From: Hawksworthiomyces lignivorus
Lineage: Eukaryota; Ascomycota; Sordariomycetes; Ophiostomatales; Ophiostomataceae
DNA length: 64,000 nucleotides
Assembly (NCBI GenBank): GCA_002917075.1
Contig: NTMA01000047.1
Span: forward strand, 62,001 to 126,000
Reading direction: 5' to 3'
Shown: piece by piece, positions 44,607-56,499 of the stretch
Layout: each line of letters starts with the position of its first letter
How positions within the stretch are numbered: the first letter of the stretch is position 1
The notes under the pieces: generated by a model
Seen by the model: only the letters and a program-made list of their open reading frames with translations
Database searches by the model: none
What the model was told of the DNA's origin: nothing
Translations under genes and position numbers: made by a program

Positions 44607-46808
44607 AGAGATAGCTCGCTCGTGTCGAGTATGGTATTCGATTGTTTTGGAGATGGATATAAATTAAGAACACAATGTCGGCGTCTATTTGAGTTGTTCG
44701 CCTCTCTCTCCTATCAGGACGCGTTCACCGCAGCACTGCTGACGTAGCGATATAGATCCGGTGTTCAAGCACGCCGGGGAGCAGTCCAAACAGGGTCAAA
44801 GGAACCGTCTAAACGTGTCTGGGTATATGGTCTCGGCAGCACTCCAGGAATTGGAGAGAAAGATCGTTCTTAACTGCGTCTGGCGAAGAGCCAGAACTAG
44901 AACTCCACCAAGGACCCAGACATAGCGAGAGGCGAAAGCAGCAATTAAATCAATCTCGTCTTTTCGACCGTCGAGGATCGCGCGATGAGATTCTCTTCCT
45001 TTTCCGTCCCTACTTCTTTATCCTTCGACACGATCGTTCAGGTGCCAGACGGGAGGAGAGGAGAGAGGATTGTCGCAGGGAAAGATTCTCTCTCTACAGG
45101 CAAGAGAGGTAGAGGCAGGAGGGGAGGTGGGTTGTAACCGTCAAAAGGAGTAAAAGTCGAGGACTGGCATACGGCGATGAGACGCGGTGCGCATTGAAAA
45201 CGAAGCAATTGGCGACAGCATTCACAGCAGGAATATGAGATTTGGCGTTTTCCTGCCGCAGGTGAACACTGCTGCAGCCGTTGTGCTGGTTATCAGTCTT
45301 GGTCACGGTGAATGGAAAGTCGCCAAAAAATGGGGTGGATAGCAGGTGATAAAAATTCAGAGACACGTCCAGAAAGGGAACTGCTACAGGGGACCACCAG
45401 CGCGAAGACCCAGACGCAATTCAAATCCAAGAGAAAATAAAAGAAAAGAGAGAAACATACACAAAAAAAAGCCCCGGCAAGCGTTTGCTAGTGGAAATCC
45501 AAAAGCGATATTTTAAAAAGAAGTAATTTCTTTTTTCGCTTTTGCTTTCTGCATACCACGCACAGAACCAGAAATCCCGTTGCCGTCTCCCGTTCGCCGT
45601 GATCGAGTTTGTCACGAGGTGGATGAATGAGTGAGGGGGGTCCAGAGAAAACGGGTGAATACGCAGAAGAGTGGAGGCGAGGCAAAAGAAAGTGAGAGCG
45701 CCGCCCGCGTAGAGTAGGTATTACGACACGCACAGTGTAGGCGTGCGAGCGTAGCAGTGCAGAGAGAGTATTACGACGTCAAGATTGCTTAGTGAACCAG
45801 GTCGCTCGCTCTAAGCCTACAGAGTACCACATGAGGTACATAAGTACCACGACTCGCGAGTCGCCTGGACGTTCCATACTTTTCTGCAGGGAGAGAAAGA
45901 GCCAGGCCACCTGATGCGCAATTAAGCATTTGAGACAAGGCAGGACCCAATAAAAAACGGCAGGAAAACAGCAGCGAAAAGACCAACCAGAGAAGGAACG
46001 AGGGGAGTGGCCTAGCCCTTCCCCGATCGGACTTGCAAGCGCGAGGATTATCACAGAGAATAAGTGAGAAACTTGCACAAAATTCACTAATACAAACTGC
46101 AATAGCCTGGCCGCTCTGTCCGCTGCGTGTACTTCCTTCCACCGTTCGTGCGCTAATGTAGCCTAGCTGTCGGGGTCTGTCTGCATCTTACAAAGCCCCC
46201 CCGCCCCCCCCCCGGTTGGTAGACCTATTAGCGGGCATTCCTACCCCGGCATTCCACATACATCGTAAGCCTTATAGCAAGAATTATGCCGCTCTATTGC
46301 TAAGCGTACGCCATTACGCTGTGAATCTCAACTTGGGTAGAGCGGGGTGGAATCGAACAATAAATAAACGGCATCGTACTATGGAGGCGTATTACAAGCA
46401 AAGCAATCATCCAAAACAGCCGTTGCCAACCATCAGTAAACCCTTGCGCGTGTTAGCGAAAGAATTAGCCATTGAAGAAGACTTCGCGCCAGCCCCCAAG
46501 GCTTAACTAAGAATAATACTCGCCTAGCCAATATCAGACAGGCAGCAGCAGCAGCAGCGAGCGATCTTCAGACTAACCGCAGCTGGGCTCCCTTCATTGT
46601 GATCCCGTGCCCCACCTCCTGCCTCCTCGATCTGCCTACAACAAAAGTCGCCGCCAGCAAACTTACTTGAGCAGCTTTCGTTGTGAATCCTCAAGCCTTT
46701 GTCTTGTACTCGGAATTGCTTCACAAAGTTTGTCTGCCGACAGACGCAGCCAGAGTTATCAGACGACAACGACGTCCGGCTCGACGGCAGAGGACTCAGA
46801 GCAGAATC
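44607..46808. promoter_or_regulatory. Long divergent promoter, Rim15 kinase and SGNH hydrolase
   Basis: 2.2 kb between start codons, rich in short CT and GA repeats and stress-gene-like in length. A C-rich homopolymer patch lies at about 46195-46214. A frame at 46216-46506 (96 codons) ends before the SGNH gene; it is not recognisable and may be an upstream frame or chance. Both genes probably have long 5' leaders. Confidence 0.45.
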
Positions 46809-47736
46809 ATGGCCCAGCGACCCCTCCGCATCCTCTGCCTCGGCGATTCGTTGACGGCCGGATACACCCACCACGGTCTGCAGTACCAGCCCTACAGCGA
46901 TGCCCTTGTTGCAACCCTTAAGATGGTCTTCCCGGGTTTGCAAATCGAGGTAGTTACTGATGGACGAGACGGAGACTATACGTCAAACTTTGCATCCCGA
47001 TTAGAGAAGGCCTACGAGTGTCAGTCTTACACATAGTATCTCCGCTCCTCCAAATCATTATATTGACTGAGATTTCTTTGCAGCCCGCAGACAAACCATG
47101 GCACAACCTTACGACTGGACGGTTATCTTGGGCGGCACAAAGTGAGTGGAGCTGCTGCGTTCCCCTCTTTGCTATCTCTTCGGCTCCCACCGCTGCTAAC
47201 CTCGCATGTGCAGCGATCTCGCCGTTGGCCGCTCCCCCGAAGCCATTTTCGAGAGTCTTGAGCGCGCCTGGTCGGTCGCCCTAAACCACCAGAGTGCCGT
47301 CCTTGCACTCACCGTTCCAGAAATTGGCATCGCACGCCGGCTGCCGACGATGCTAGCCGGCCTGACGACCCGCCGGAACGAGCTGAATGCTCTAATCCGC
47401 GGTTACACCAAGGCCCGCTACAACTTCCTCGATTTCCAAAGGGCGTTCTCCTACGACGCCATGTCTGAAGCAGATCGCAAGCGCTACTGGGACGACGGTG
47501 TACACTTTACGGCAGAAGGGTACGATCGAATGGGCGGGCTGGTCGCTGCGGCGCTAGTCAGCATCTTGAAGAGCGAGGAGGCTGCCGCAGATGAGGCTGC
47601 GTCACAGTTAAGGCTGAACGGTCGGCGACGGCCGAAACGCATATTCAAAGACGACGAAAAGGACTTCGTCGAAGAAGAAAGCGGAGATGACTTGCACCGC
47701 GGATACATCGTCGTACGGAGAAAGGACTTGGATTAG
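46809..47736 (+). CDS. SGNH/GDSL-family hydrolase
   Basis: Three exons, 46809-47019, 47084-47141 and 47214-47736, give 263 residues. The SGNH catalytic pattern is present: Ser14 in CLGDSLTAGY, the GGTND block with Asn90, and Asp184-x2-His187 in DGVHFTAEGY. There is no signal peptide, so it should be an intracellular esterase or lipase-like hydrolase. The last 50 residues are highly charged (RRRPKRIFKDDEKDF) and form a tail outside the fold. The second intron directly interrupts the GGTN motif codon for Asn. The substrate is unknown. It is followed 283 bases later by the end of the convergent csn4 gene. Confidence 0.88.
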
Positions 47737-48019
47737 AGAGATGTGCACGGCGAAGACAAGATCTTTTTTTCGATAGTTTGGTTTTGGGCATAGTCTTGTA
47801 AAGGATACCCCTCGGTAGCGGCTTTGGAATTATCTTGACAGTTTGATGACTTGCGCTCTATTAGAAATTTTTGTCATGTTATTTCGTACATATACTTTAG
47901 CCAGCACGTTTCCCTTGCTTTCATATCTAGTTCAGACCTATTCCTTGCGTTCAAGTCGTAATCGTGTTGTCCTACTTTCCGTCATTCGTTTTCCCTCGCC
48001 TCTCAATAGGCTGCGGAGC

Positions 48020-49464
48020 CTAGACAGTCAGGTTCTGTAAAACAAAATCCTACAAATAATCGCGTTAGAGACAGCGAAGGAACCAAGCGGTCGACCCGGA
48101 AGCAGACAGAGAGGGGGTTAGCAAAAGAACGGACAACATACCGGGTATTTCTGCTGCAGGGCGTTGGAGATTGTTTCCACCTCCTCGGCCAGGCTCTGCA
48201 CGTTCGTGTCCCACTGCCGCATCTCCTTGTCCACAGCGCTCTCGGTACGGCCGCTGCCCTTGGCACCAGAGGCCTCACCGCCCTCGAACCAGACGAGGCC
48301 CTCGATCTGGTCGATCCGCCCCAGCAGCCGCCCCTGCTCCACCATGCGCGCTGTCGTCTCTTCGGCCTTGTGCACGTCGTCCAGGCCGAGCAGCCGCGCC
48401 AGGTTGCCCAGCTCGATGTTGCGGTACAGCCGCGATACTCCCAGCAGATTGTGCTCGACGACGGCCTTGGCCAGCACGGTCGACCCGTCGGTCGTGGTGG
48501 CCAGCTGGTGCGGCTGCAGAGACTGCGCGAACTTGTCGACCTCGGCGGGCGTCAGCAGCCGGTTCAGAAACATCTTCTCCAGGATGGCAAACTCGTTTGG
48601 GTCGACGCGCAGGCCGCCGGCCCCCCGCCCGTCGCCGCCGCCACTGCCGCCCCCGGCAACGCGGTCGTCCTTGTACAGGCGGCCGAGCACCCGGCTGCGC
48701 GTGGGGCCGGCGGGCGCCAGGATGGCGCACTTAATTGCCATGCTCAGCGTGTGCAGGCGCTCGTCCTCGGCGATGGCCGGGCTGTAGCTGATGTCGTGGT
48801 AGGCGGTGCTGGCGGCCAGGAACTCGCGCTTGGCGTCGTTGATGCGCGCCTGCGACAGCTTGAAGTGCAGGTTGAGCTCCTGGTCGTGCACGTCAAAGAT
48901 GACGCTCTTGAGCTTGTTCAGGTACGATTCCGCCGCCGTGCTGTCGTCCACCTCCAGGTAGTCGCGCACGATGCGCACCCACACCCGCACCTTGTCCTCC
49001 TGGCTGACGCGCCGCTGGCTGCTGTCCAGCGGGATGCTGGCCAGCAGCCGCGCCGCCTCCGCGAAGCGGTCCTGCTGCTCCAGTGCCGTCGCCACCAGGT
49101 CGCAGAGCGCCGCCGTCTGCTCGAGAAACTGCGGCGCCCCGCCCCCGCCCCCGCCGTCCCCGCCCCCGCTGCTGCCGCCCTGCAGCCGCCGCAGCAGGTG
49201 CTGGCCGACGGCCACCCACACGTCGTCGTCCTCGTAGGACTTCAGCGTGCCGATCGTCGCATCCAGCACCGCCCGCGCGGACACGATGCCGATGGCGGTG
49301 CTGTGATCAAACAGATAATCGGCGACGGTCGTCAAATCGTCGGCAAAGGAGGCGGGGCTGGACAGCGTCTTGAAGTCGGCCAGCAGCCTGAGGAGGGCGG
49401 CCCCGCGGTCGGGCGACGCATCGACCTGGCCGAGCAGTGCAGCGACCTTCTCGGACACCGCCAT
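48020..49464 (-). CDS. csn4: COP9 signalosome subunit 4
   Basis: Two exons: 49464-48142 and a tiny last exon, 48034-48020, give 445 residues ending KYPNLTV. Without that splice the frame would run on to CCPFFC at 48118. The product is a PCI-domain subunit of the COP9 signalosome, which removes Nedd8 from cullins; CSN4 pairs with the catalytic CSN5/CSN6 module. Helical repeats fill the first 230 residues; the PCI domain follows (FAILEKMFLNRLLTPAEVDK through DQIEGLVWFEGG). Two low-complexity glycine-rich insertions, GGSSGGGDGGGGGG near residue 95 and another before the PCI part near 270, are unusual for the family and probably form flexible loops. The coding strand is very GC-rich. Confidence 0.9.
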
Positions 49465-50302
49465 TGTCGTCTCCCTGTCTTTGCCTCCTGTTTTCGTCGT
49501 TTATGTCGCAGATTCTTCTTCTCGTCTTGCTTGTCGCCCTTGCCGACCTTCCCTGTTGTCCAAAGCAGTACTTCGCAAGTTTGCTTGAATTGCTGAGAGG
49601 TTGCTAGATCCGCTAGTTTCTGGGTCCCGTGCTCTGCAGCTACAGCCTTGGTGGGTCTGCTGGCGTCAAGTGCTTGCCTAAATCCCACTAACTCTTCAGC
49701 GTATTAATCGTTCTTTGAACGATGAACATAACAGACCTGAATTGCAATGAAAAATTGCATCATAGGGACCGTGGACACTGTTTCGACTCTCTGAAATTAG
49801 TTCAAAATACGAGCTTCACGAATTCACACCCCAAAGTGGTCAATCAAAGCTTCCCAGCTGCTTCATATCGTTCGTAGTGCTGTTCGCTATGTAATCAAAC
49901 TTCGGGCTTAATCTTGTCTTCTATACCAAACGACACGTCCGTGGCAACACAAGTATTGCAGAGGCGGCTATCCTACGCTTAAGCAGGCAAGCATTGCAAA
50001 ATAGGTGGTTCAAACAGCTGACACATAGTCTGAAATCTGAGATGCTGTGCAACTGTGGAGGATTCTGTGGGTATTTTATCTCGAACAGAACCGTACTGTG
50101 ATTTAACATATGCTATATCTTGACATTAAGCTAAAGTATTAGAGTGCTTGCGGTAGTTTTAAATGTTTGCCCAGCTCTTCTCATTCTAAAATTACATTGG
50201 CGACATAAGATGAAAAATGCCTCGATAGTCGTGACCATAAAGCTCGTAACTCGACGCGTTCTCTTTCCGTTATCCTGGATCCAGGATGCTGGAAACACAA
50301 GC
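49465..50302. other. Intergenic region upstream of csn4
   Basis: 838 bases containing the csn4 promoter next to its start and the 3' flank of the acyltransferase gene. No gene was recognised. Confidence 0.5.
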
Positions 50303-51332
50303 TCAATCTGATGCCCACTCCAGTCGTTTCTCTTCCAACCATTGCCCTTTCTCAATCCAACACTGCTCCAGCCATTTGACCAGCGCTTCATCCGTCTTGG
50401 GAAGCTCTACCAGAGGAAAACGGCGGACATGGACATGGAACCGATAGCCGCCGCCTCCTCTTGCTGCCACTTCGCTTAGATTGGGAACACTAAGCGTGTC
50501 CCACATGGTTGGGGCAGCTTGAAAGATAACTTTCCCATCTTCCATATCCCGCTGGTACGCAATGGCAAGATCATACACGGCCCGCACATGAGGTGCCTGC
50601 CGAAGATGCTGCACCGTCGTAACAAACCCTTTCGTGCGAGGATACAAAAGATGCTTCGGCTGCGGACGGCCATTGGCCGCGCACCACTCTACGGACTCGG
50701 CATACTTTTCAGGGGTATACCGGGTCGCCTCAGAGAAAGATATCAGCCCTAGTAAGTCAGTAAAAGCACGCGACAATTTGCCTCTCTCGGCCAGTTATGC
50801 TTTTCCAAGGAGAGGAGTAAATGACCAAAAAAGGGCCTCTAGACTCACAAGTTGGCCACTTCCTCTGAACAATACCCGCGAACACGCGGTCCAGCTCTGC
50901 CTTGTCCTTGTCCCAGCGCCGGCTCACCATGGGCATGCCCATCGCCCAGAGGCCCCACCCCAGAAATGGAACCCATTTTAGTTGCGTCTTTGCAAAGTAC
51001 CGGCACCGGCCCAGCATCTCCGACCGCAGCGCCAATGCCTGTATCATATAAAAGTCCGACCAGCCTACGTGGTTGGCAATCACGATAGCGGACTCGCCAC
51101 GAGGCAAGGTATCTCCGGAAAAAGTGATGACCGCACCATTATTTCGCGTGAACAGCACTTGTATCCAGAACCACACCGTTTCCGCCGCCGCCGACGATAG
51201 ATTGTAGCACATGTCTGGGACGAAAGGCATCAGCGGCAGCAGAGCCGAGACGAACACGTCAACCGCGAGCAGCCAAACCAGCCATGGCAAGACGATGACT
51301 GTCCCGCGGAGATGAGTCAGCGCCGTGGGCAT
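50303..51332 (-). CDS. PlsC-type lysophospholipid acyltransferase (Cst26/Psi1-like)
   Basis: Two exons, 51332-50849 and 50748-50303, give at least 309 residues. The acyltransferase motif NHVGWSD (NHx4D) and the second block ISFSEATR identify a membrane acyltransferase that transfers a fatty acyl chain to a lysophospholipid. KHLLYPRTKGF and the APHVRAVYD segment match the fungal branch around yeast Cst26/Psi1, where SEATR instead of PEGTR is usual. One or two hydrophobic segments near the N-terminus place it in the endoplasmic reticulum. The frame stays open about 30 codons upstream of Met1 with coding-like residues (FLEALIYQN) but lacks an ATG, so a further 5' exon may exist beyond 51332. The intron is 100 nt and splits the Trp before LISFSEATR. 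Confidence 0.85.
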
Positions 51333-53898
51333 GTTCTGGTATATGAGAGCCTCCAGGAAAATACACAGGAGCTTGGGAGAGATGAATGCCTTCCGTAAAA
51401 TGGTTATGGTGTGGAAGCCAATGTCTTTATCGAGGCAGAGAGAGCAGCAATAAATGCAAAGAGTGCGGGAAAGTAGGATACGAAAACGCCCTTTGCCATA
51501 CTTTTGGAGTAGCGGTTGTGCTCAGACGTCTCCTGGCTGCTAAATTCTGGCCAATCCACCCGCACCAGCCTCCAAATGCTTGTTCGCGCGGAAACCTCCA
51601 AAGACTTCTGCGTTTCAAGCAAGACAAAAGAATTTTCTATACGAAACGCGAAAGGGCCTATGGGATTGTGCTTTGAACTGCGAGATGACAATTCTTGACT
51701 AGTATCCACGCGTTTGAAGAGAGTGCCGGATACAGTCAAGTTGGACAGCGACGGGTCAATTTCGTCATAGCAGCAGCCTTCACATGCTCCCGCTGCCGCA
51801 GCTAAGCTTCGTGTCGCTCTCTGAACATAGATCCGCATGGCGTAATGAGCTGGCATAATATTAATTGTCATATAGCGCCCGGCGCATCAGTTTGCCTAGA
51901 ACGATATGCTACGTCTATATCTCAGATTCGTCTTATGCAGGGCAAGTTCCAACAAGATCCAAATCAGCCCCCAATCGGAGAGTATCCAAACCCATGTGCC
52001 TCTGCGCTGCCCCTGGTTAACTGTCTGGGGCTTAACGGCAGTCTGTCAAGTCTACGGAATCTCACAAGAAACGGCCACAGTGAACTATCACCGTATACAG
52101 CACAAAGAGAACTTTGCCAAGAAGTTGCGGAATACAACATAGAAGAACCAAGATCACCACGTGAGTCTGGTACATACTAAGCTAGTTGTGGACTGCACCA
52201 GCGACCATTTTGTGCTGATGTGGTTTAATTGGTGGTCAGCGAGTAAAAGCGCCCTGGACTAAATTCGTAAGATGCTTGGTATGTCGGAGTAGGGGAACAT
52301 AAAGACAGCGACAAGTCCGAGTAAAGGTAAAGACAAGGGACGGAAGCTAAGCTTACTCAGATCGCCGGAAAGTCGGAGTGGGGGGTAACCTCACAAGCCT
52401 CGCTCATTTTTCCTCTACCCCTCGCTGAAAGGGGTCCAAGCCCCAATGCATGCGTAATAATGAGGAGACAGCCTGGCCAGAGTTTCTATGGTTTGTTCTA
52501 GTTCGTCTCGCTGCCCACTAAATTCTTTTTTGACCACCATCAAAAAAACGCTTTTCTCGGCTGTTGTTCCTACTCGTACAAAAGTTGTCCTAAAGCTAAG
52601 GAACCCTCCACAGAAGACCGTTCGGGCCGCTCTTATCTCCTCAACCAGAGTGCGGACCACCTGCTTCGCTGCCAGACTGTCATTTGCCTGATATCCAAAA
52701 GCCAGCCGCCTGTGGAGCGCTACAGTTCTTCGTTCACACCTCTGACCAAGAGCCGTTCGTCTCCTTTGTTGTTTATACAAATAGACAGCAATCCACAGGT
52801 GCAACTCAAATCTTCTCACTGCTGGGGGGGATACTTTTCTCTCAAAGCACTGGTACTTTCGCCGTATCAAAATCACACATCGCCAAGCAGCCCAAATTGC
52901 TTCACAGACCTGTCAAACGATTCTCAAACACAGGTATCGGTGACACAGACGCTCAGTCACTGAGATCGCTTTCCTAGCTTTGGGGTGATTTCTCATTCTC
53001 CTGTGACTGTTCCAGGCACCCGGCAAAGTTCGATGTAACGCTCTTGTGAAGTTCAGCGGGTTTCATCGTCGTTTTCCGTCTCTCACGTTGAAAAGCATTG
53101 CTTGCTATTTGACTTTCTTGCGCTCCGGTCCTTTCCTTCCCATGCCAATTTAGTAGCCCTAGCCACAATTGCTTACGGCGCTATTTGATATTTGGACTCT
53201 CTGGTTGTCCGAGTTCCCTGTCGTTGTCGCGATATTGGCACTCTTCTCTGTCTCGTTTTCCCCAGACCCCAACCACCGCGCGACTTTTCGCATGACGCGG
53301 GGTTCATCAGAAATCCTTCTCGCCTCACTCTGCAGAGACCCTGTGTAAGGAGTCTCTCATCCCGCACCCCTCCAACGAGAAAGGACGGTAGAAGCGGCCC
53401 TTCTCTCATGTTCTTTGCTGTTCTTGTCCCTAGGTTTCATCCTTTGGAAGGTGACGTTTTCAATCGCCTCTCGGGAGGAAGTAACGCTGATCGCTGATTG
53501 CTCACTCCAGCACTGCCGGCAGGTACGTCAACAGTGTTCCTTCTCTTCTCTTCTCTTCTCTTCTGTCTATCGCGCTCCTTCCGGGAATTCCTGGTATCAT
53601 TCCGCTCCACTTTCTAGCCTTTATTCTTTGTTTCTTCTCCCTGCAAACGGCTTCTCTCTTCCTTCTTGTTCCCCGTTTTGTCCATCGCAGATGTTCATCT
53701 GCATCTCACACTGCCCCCCCCTTGCTTGTATCCGCCGCCGCTCCGCCTGCGACATACCTGGAAGGATATTCCCTGCACAGCTTTCGCGCTCGTTGACGAC
53801 CTAACTAATACTCCCCATTGCCAGCAGCATCGCTCTGAGCGCTCTGTCTTCTTTCACAACTCTGCGCATCTTTCGGTTTTCTTCACAAAAGCAGCCCA
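51333..53898. other. Divergent promoter and long leader region
   Basis: 2.6 kb between the acyltransferase and the bZIP gene. Just upstream of the acyltransferase (51333-51420) the minus-strand frame may hold extra coding sequence. The frames at 51404-51871 and 52415-52876 resemble nothing known. The last 800 bases are pyrimidine-rich, including a TTCTC pentamer repeat at about 53541-53564, typical of fungal promoters and 5' leaders. Confidence 0.45.
53541..53564 (+). repeat. TTCTC pentanucleotide microsatellite
   Basis: About five tandem TTCTC units in the pyrimidine-rich leader of the bZIP gene. CT-rich tracts of this kind are common near fungal transcription starts. Confidence 0.75.
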
Positions 53899-55734
53899 AT
53901 GGCGTCGTCCCTGTCGCCGCCCCAGCAGGACGAAGCGGGCTTCGGCCCCGGTGGTGCCGCTGATGCGAGCCCGTTGACGAATCTAAATCTAAATTTTCTT
54001 AAAAATATATCCGACAAGCGAACGACGCGAGGTGCGTGCATCGCATTACCACCAGACATCGTGGCCGCGTGGTTGAGGTTGTTGACTCGCTGCTAATATG
54101 CTGGGTTTTTTTTCCCTCTTTTGTAGATGGCAACCCGCCAAAGCGTCGTGGACCGAAGCCGGACAGTCGGCCTGCTCTGACGCGCCGACAGGAGCTCAAC
54201 CGCCAAGCCCAGCGAACGCATCGGGAGCGGAAGGAGCTGTACATCAAGGCTCTAGAAGACGAGGTTTTGAGACTAAAGGAGATCTACAGCAACATTTCCC
54301 AAGACAAGGACCGCTTAGCCGAAGAGAACAGGCAGCTCAAGCAGATGCTCTCCCAGAGCGGCGCCACCTTGTCTGCCGGCGTACCGGGCGGCGGCGGCAG
54401 CAGCTTTCTCGATGACACAGCCAGCAACCCTAGCATCGGCTACTCTGCCAGCGCCGCGGGCAGTTATGCGGCCGCCCCAAGCTCAAACACAAGCGCCTTC
54501 ACCCCGCCGCCGTTCTCGGCAGTTGGCCAGCGAGGGATGACTTCACCGCACGGTATTGGGGTCAGCCAGCACCATGGGCATGCGCACTCCCACGGCCAGG
54601 GGATGTCCGACGACCCGCGCAAGAATTCCGGCATTGACTATGAACAGGCCGGTATAGATTTCGTCTTAACGTAGGAGATACCCTTCTTTTGACGGCTAAT
54701 GGCCGCTCTACTGCATTCTCTCGTCCTCTCCACCAGAGCATACATGGTCGCGGCTCTGCTGCCATCATGTCTCTGGTGGATTCTGTCATGTCTTTCCACG
54801 TCCCAGTCCGTCGAAAATCCAGACCTCAGAGATACCCTTTTCCACACACATGCAGCACACACGGCTGCATGCAACACTTGTCACAGAATGGAAAAAGAAC
54901 GCTCTCGCGCTTCGCCCTCCCCCGTGCAACAGACCATGACAGAGACGACGGTCTATCCCTGGTCTTCTTTCGGACGCAGAAGATAACGCAGGGGATATCC
55001 TCGTTGTGACGTCCGTTCCGAAAGCATTTCATTTCCTCTTGCCCACCTCTCACTGGACGAGAGGAATATGCGTACAGCGGCCAGCTCCCTGGCCTAATTG
55101 TCCATTTGTCCATTTTGCCAAGCAGTGGGCAAGCCCGATAAGGGATGAAGAAAGCTAACCCTGTCGCGAAACAGCCTGGAGAAGCCGTGCATGGACCACA
55201 TGCCGTGGCTGCTTGAGCGCGGAATCGAGGCCGGCGGCGAGCCGTGCGGCCACGCCCTGATGGCATCCTGCCCGCCCGAACCGTTCCCCGAGCTGACGCC
55301 GGACATTCCGTTTGGATATTCCAACGTCAAAGGCGGCGACATCGAATCCGGCCAGCGCACGTGGGAACTGTCAAAGGGCGACCTGGCAACGTTGCTGGCT
55401 CTCAGCTCCAAGCTCAACCTCGACGGCGAGATCACGCCTGTCATGGCGTGGGGCATGGTCCTGGCGCATCCCCGGCTGAACGACATGACGCTGGCAGATT
55501 TCCAGAGGCTGACTGAGGAGCTGAGCGGCAAAGTGCGCTGCTATGGGTATGTCTCGTCCCTTTTTTATTGCTTTATATTTGCCTCCGTCAGTGTGCCTTG
55601 CTAACATCGTCTCCTACAGCTTCGGTGCAGTTATGGAAGAGTTTGAAGTGCGGGATGCCCTAGAGAGTGTCTTTTCTACCAAGCCCGACGTCTTTTCGCC
55701 TGTGCCCAAGTCAGGCTTCGCGATGGCTTTCTAG
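53899..55734 (+). CDS. bZIP transcription factor (RRGPKPDS / TRRQELNRQAQRTHRERKE type)
   Basis: Four exons, 53899-54031, 54127-54670, 55175-55546 and 55620-55734, give 387 residues. A basic region at about residues 55-85 (LTRRQELNRQAQRTHRERKE) carries the NxxAQxxxR signature of AP-1-like fungal bZIPs and is followed by a leucine zipper to about 120. A middle part rich in Gly, Ser and His contains HHGHAHSHGQG. The C-terminus, conserved in this family, reads LEKPCMDHMPWLLERG...CGHALMASCPP...ALSSKLNLDGEITPVMAW. The third intron is 504 nt, far longer than any other nearby, and its donor creates an immediate in-frame TAG. The exact orthologue was not assigned. Long leaders upstream suggest regulated expression. 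Confidence 0.88.
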
Positions 55735-56499
55735 ATTACTCTACTCTTTTTGGATTTGGGGAGTTTATTGCCTAGGAGAGAAGGCATTTTGTTTTAAATT
55801 GATCGCAGTGACTTATACACGGGTTTGCAATTTCTTTATGAGGATCTAACAAGAGCTGTACAGAATCTGAATATCCACGGAGGAGGACGGGGTGCGGTTC
55901 GACGCGGGTGCTTGTTGTTCTGGGCAATGCAAGTTTCCGGTAACCTTGTGATTGTTAGGAATCTCCTCTCTCTCTATGGCTGGGTTGTTTTGTTGGAGGA
56001 ACTCTGCTTTATCATATCTGCTTAGCTGCTTATGCTTAGCAACTTGCTTGATTACAGTGAATTTTTTACCCCTTACATATATTCTTTTTTCATAGTCTTC
56101 TTTTTTCCCTATCATTGGTGCCAGCCCTTATAATTCTTCTCGGTATAGAGATATATTTATACACGCAAGGGTATTGCCATCTAGCACATGAAAATCAACC
56201 AAAATCTCAGCTTGACGGCCTATTTCAAACAGCAATTAAGCTCATGTCTATACTACACGTGTATGCAGGTAACACATCGTTTCTTGGGTTTGCAGCACCC
56301 CTCCCCCGAGAAGAAATCGTATGATTTGACACAGCAGTAACTAAAATTATACATATGAACCCACCTATGCCATTACCCACCTCGAGCTGGTTCCACCTCG
56401 AAAGTGCCAGTCTTGTACATAGGAACAGCGCCTATTTTGCGGGAGAAATTTCTCTGTTTTCTTTGGCCATCTGCTCCGTATTTTATTCCCCAGTTTCCA
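55735..56499. other. Convergent intergenic region
   Basis: 3' flanks of the bZIP and jac1 genes. Short chance frames only; no repeat or RNA gene was recognised. Confidence 0.5.

Noticed and set aside
46335..46360. D-arm-like GGTAGAGC next to GGAATCGAAC
   Set aside because: The two parts are in the wrong relation for either strand, and no cloverleaf fits.
46216..46506. 96-codon frame upstream of the SGNH hydrolase
   Set aside because: No recognised domain. It could be an upstream frame in a leader, but it begins next to a poly-C tract and nothing supports translation.
48164..49596. Very long plus-strand frames opposite csn4 (207 to 408 codons)
   Set aside because: They are antisense shadows produced by extreme GC bias of the csn4 coding strand; the sequence is low-complexity and unlike proteins.
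50690..50745. SEATR instead of PEGTR as a damaged acyltransferase motif
   Set aside because: The SEATR form appears to be normal for the Cst26/Psi1-like fungal branch, so it is not evidence of inactivation.
52415..52876. 153-codon minus-strand frame in the bZIP leader
   Set aside because: Composition is basic and unstructured; no family features; lies in a region with promoter-like pyrimidine tracts on the other strand.
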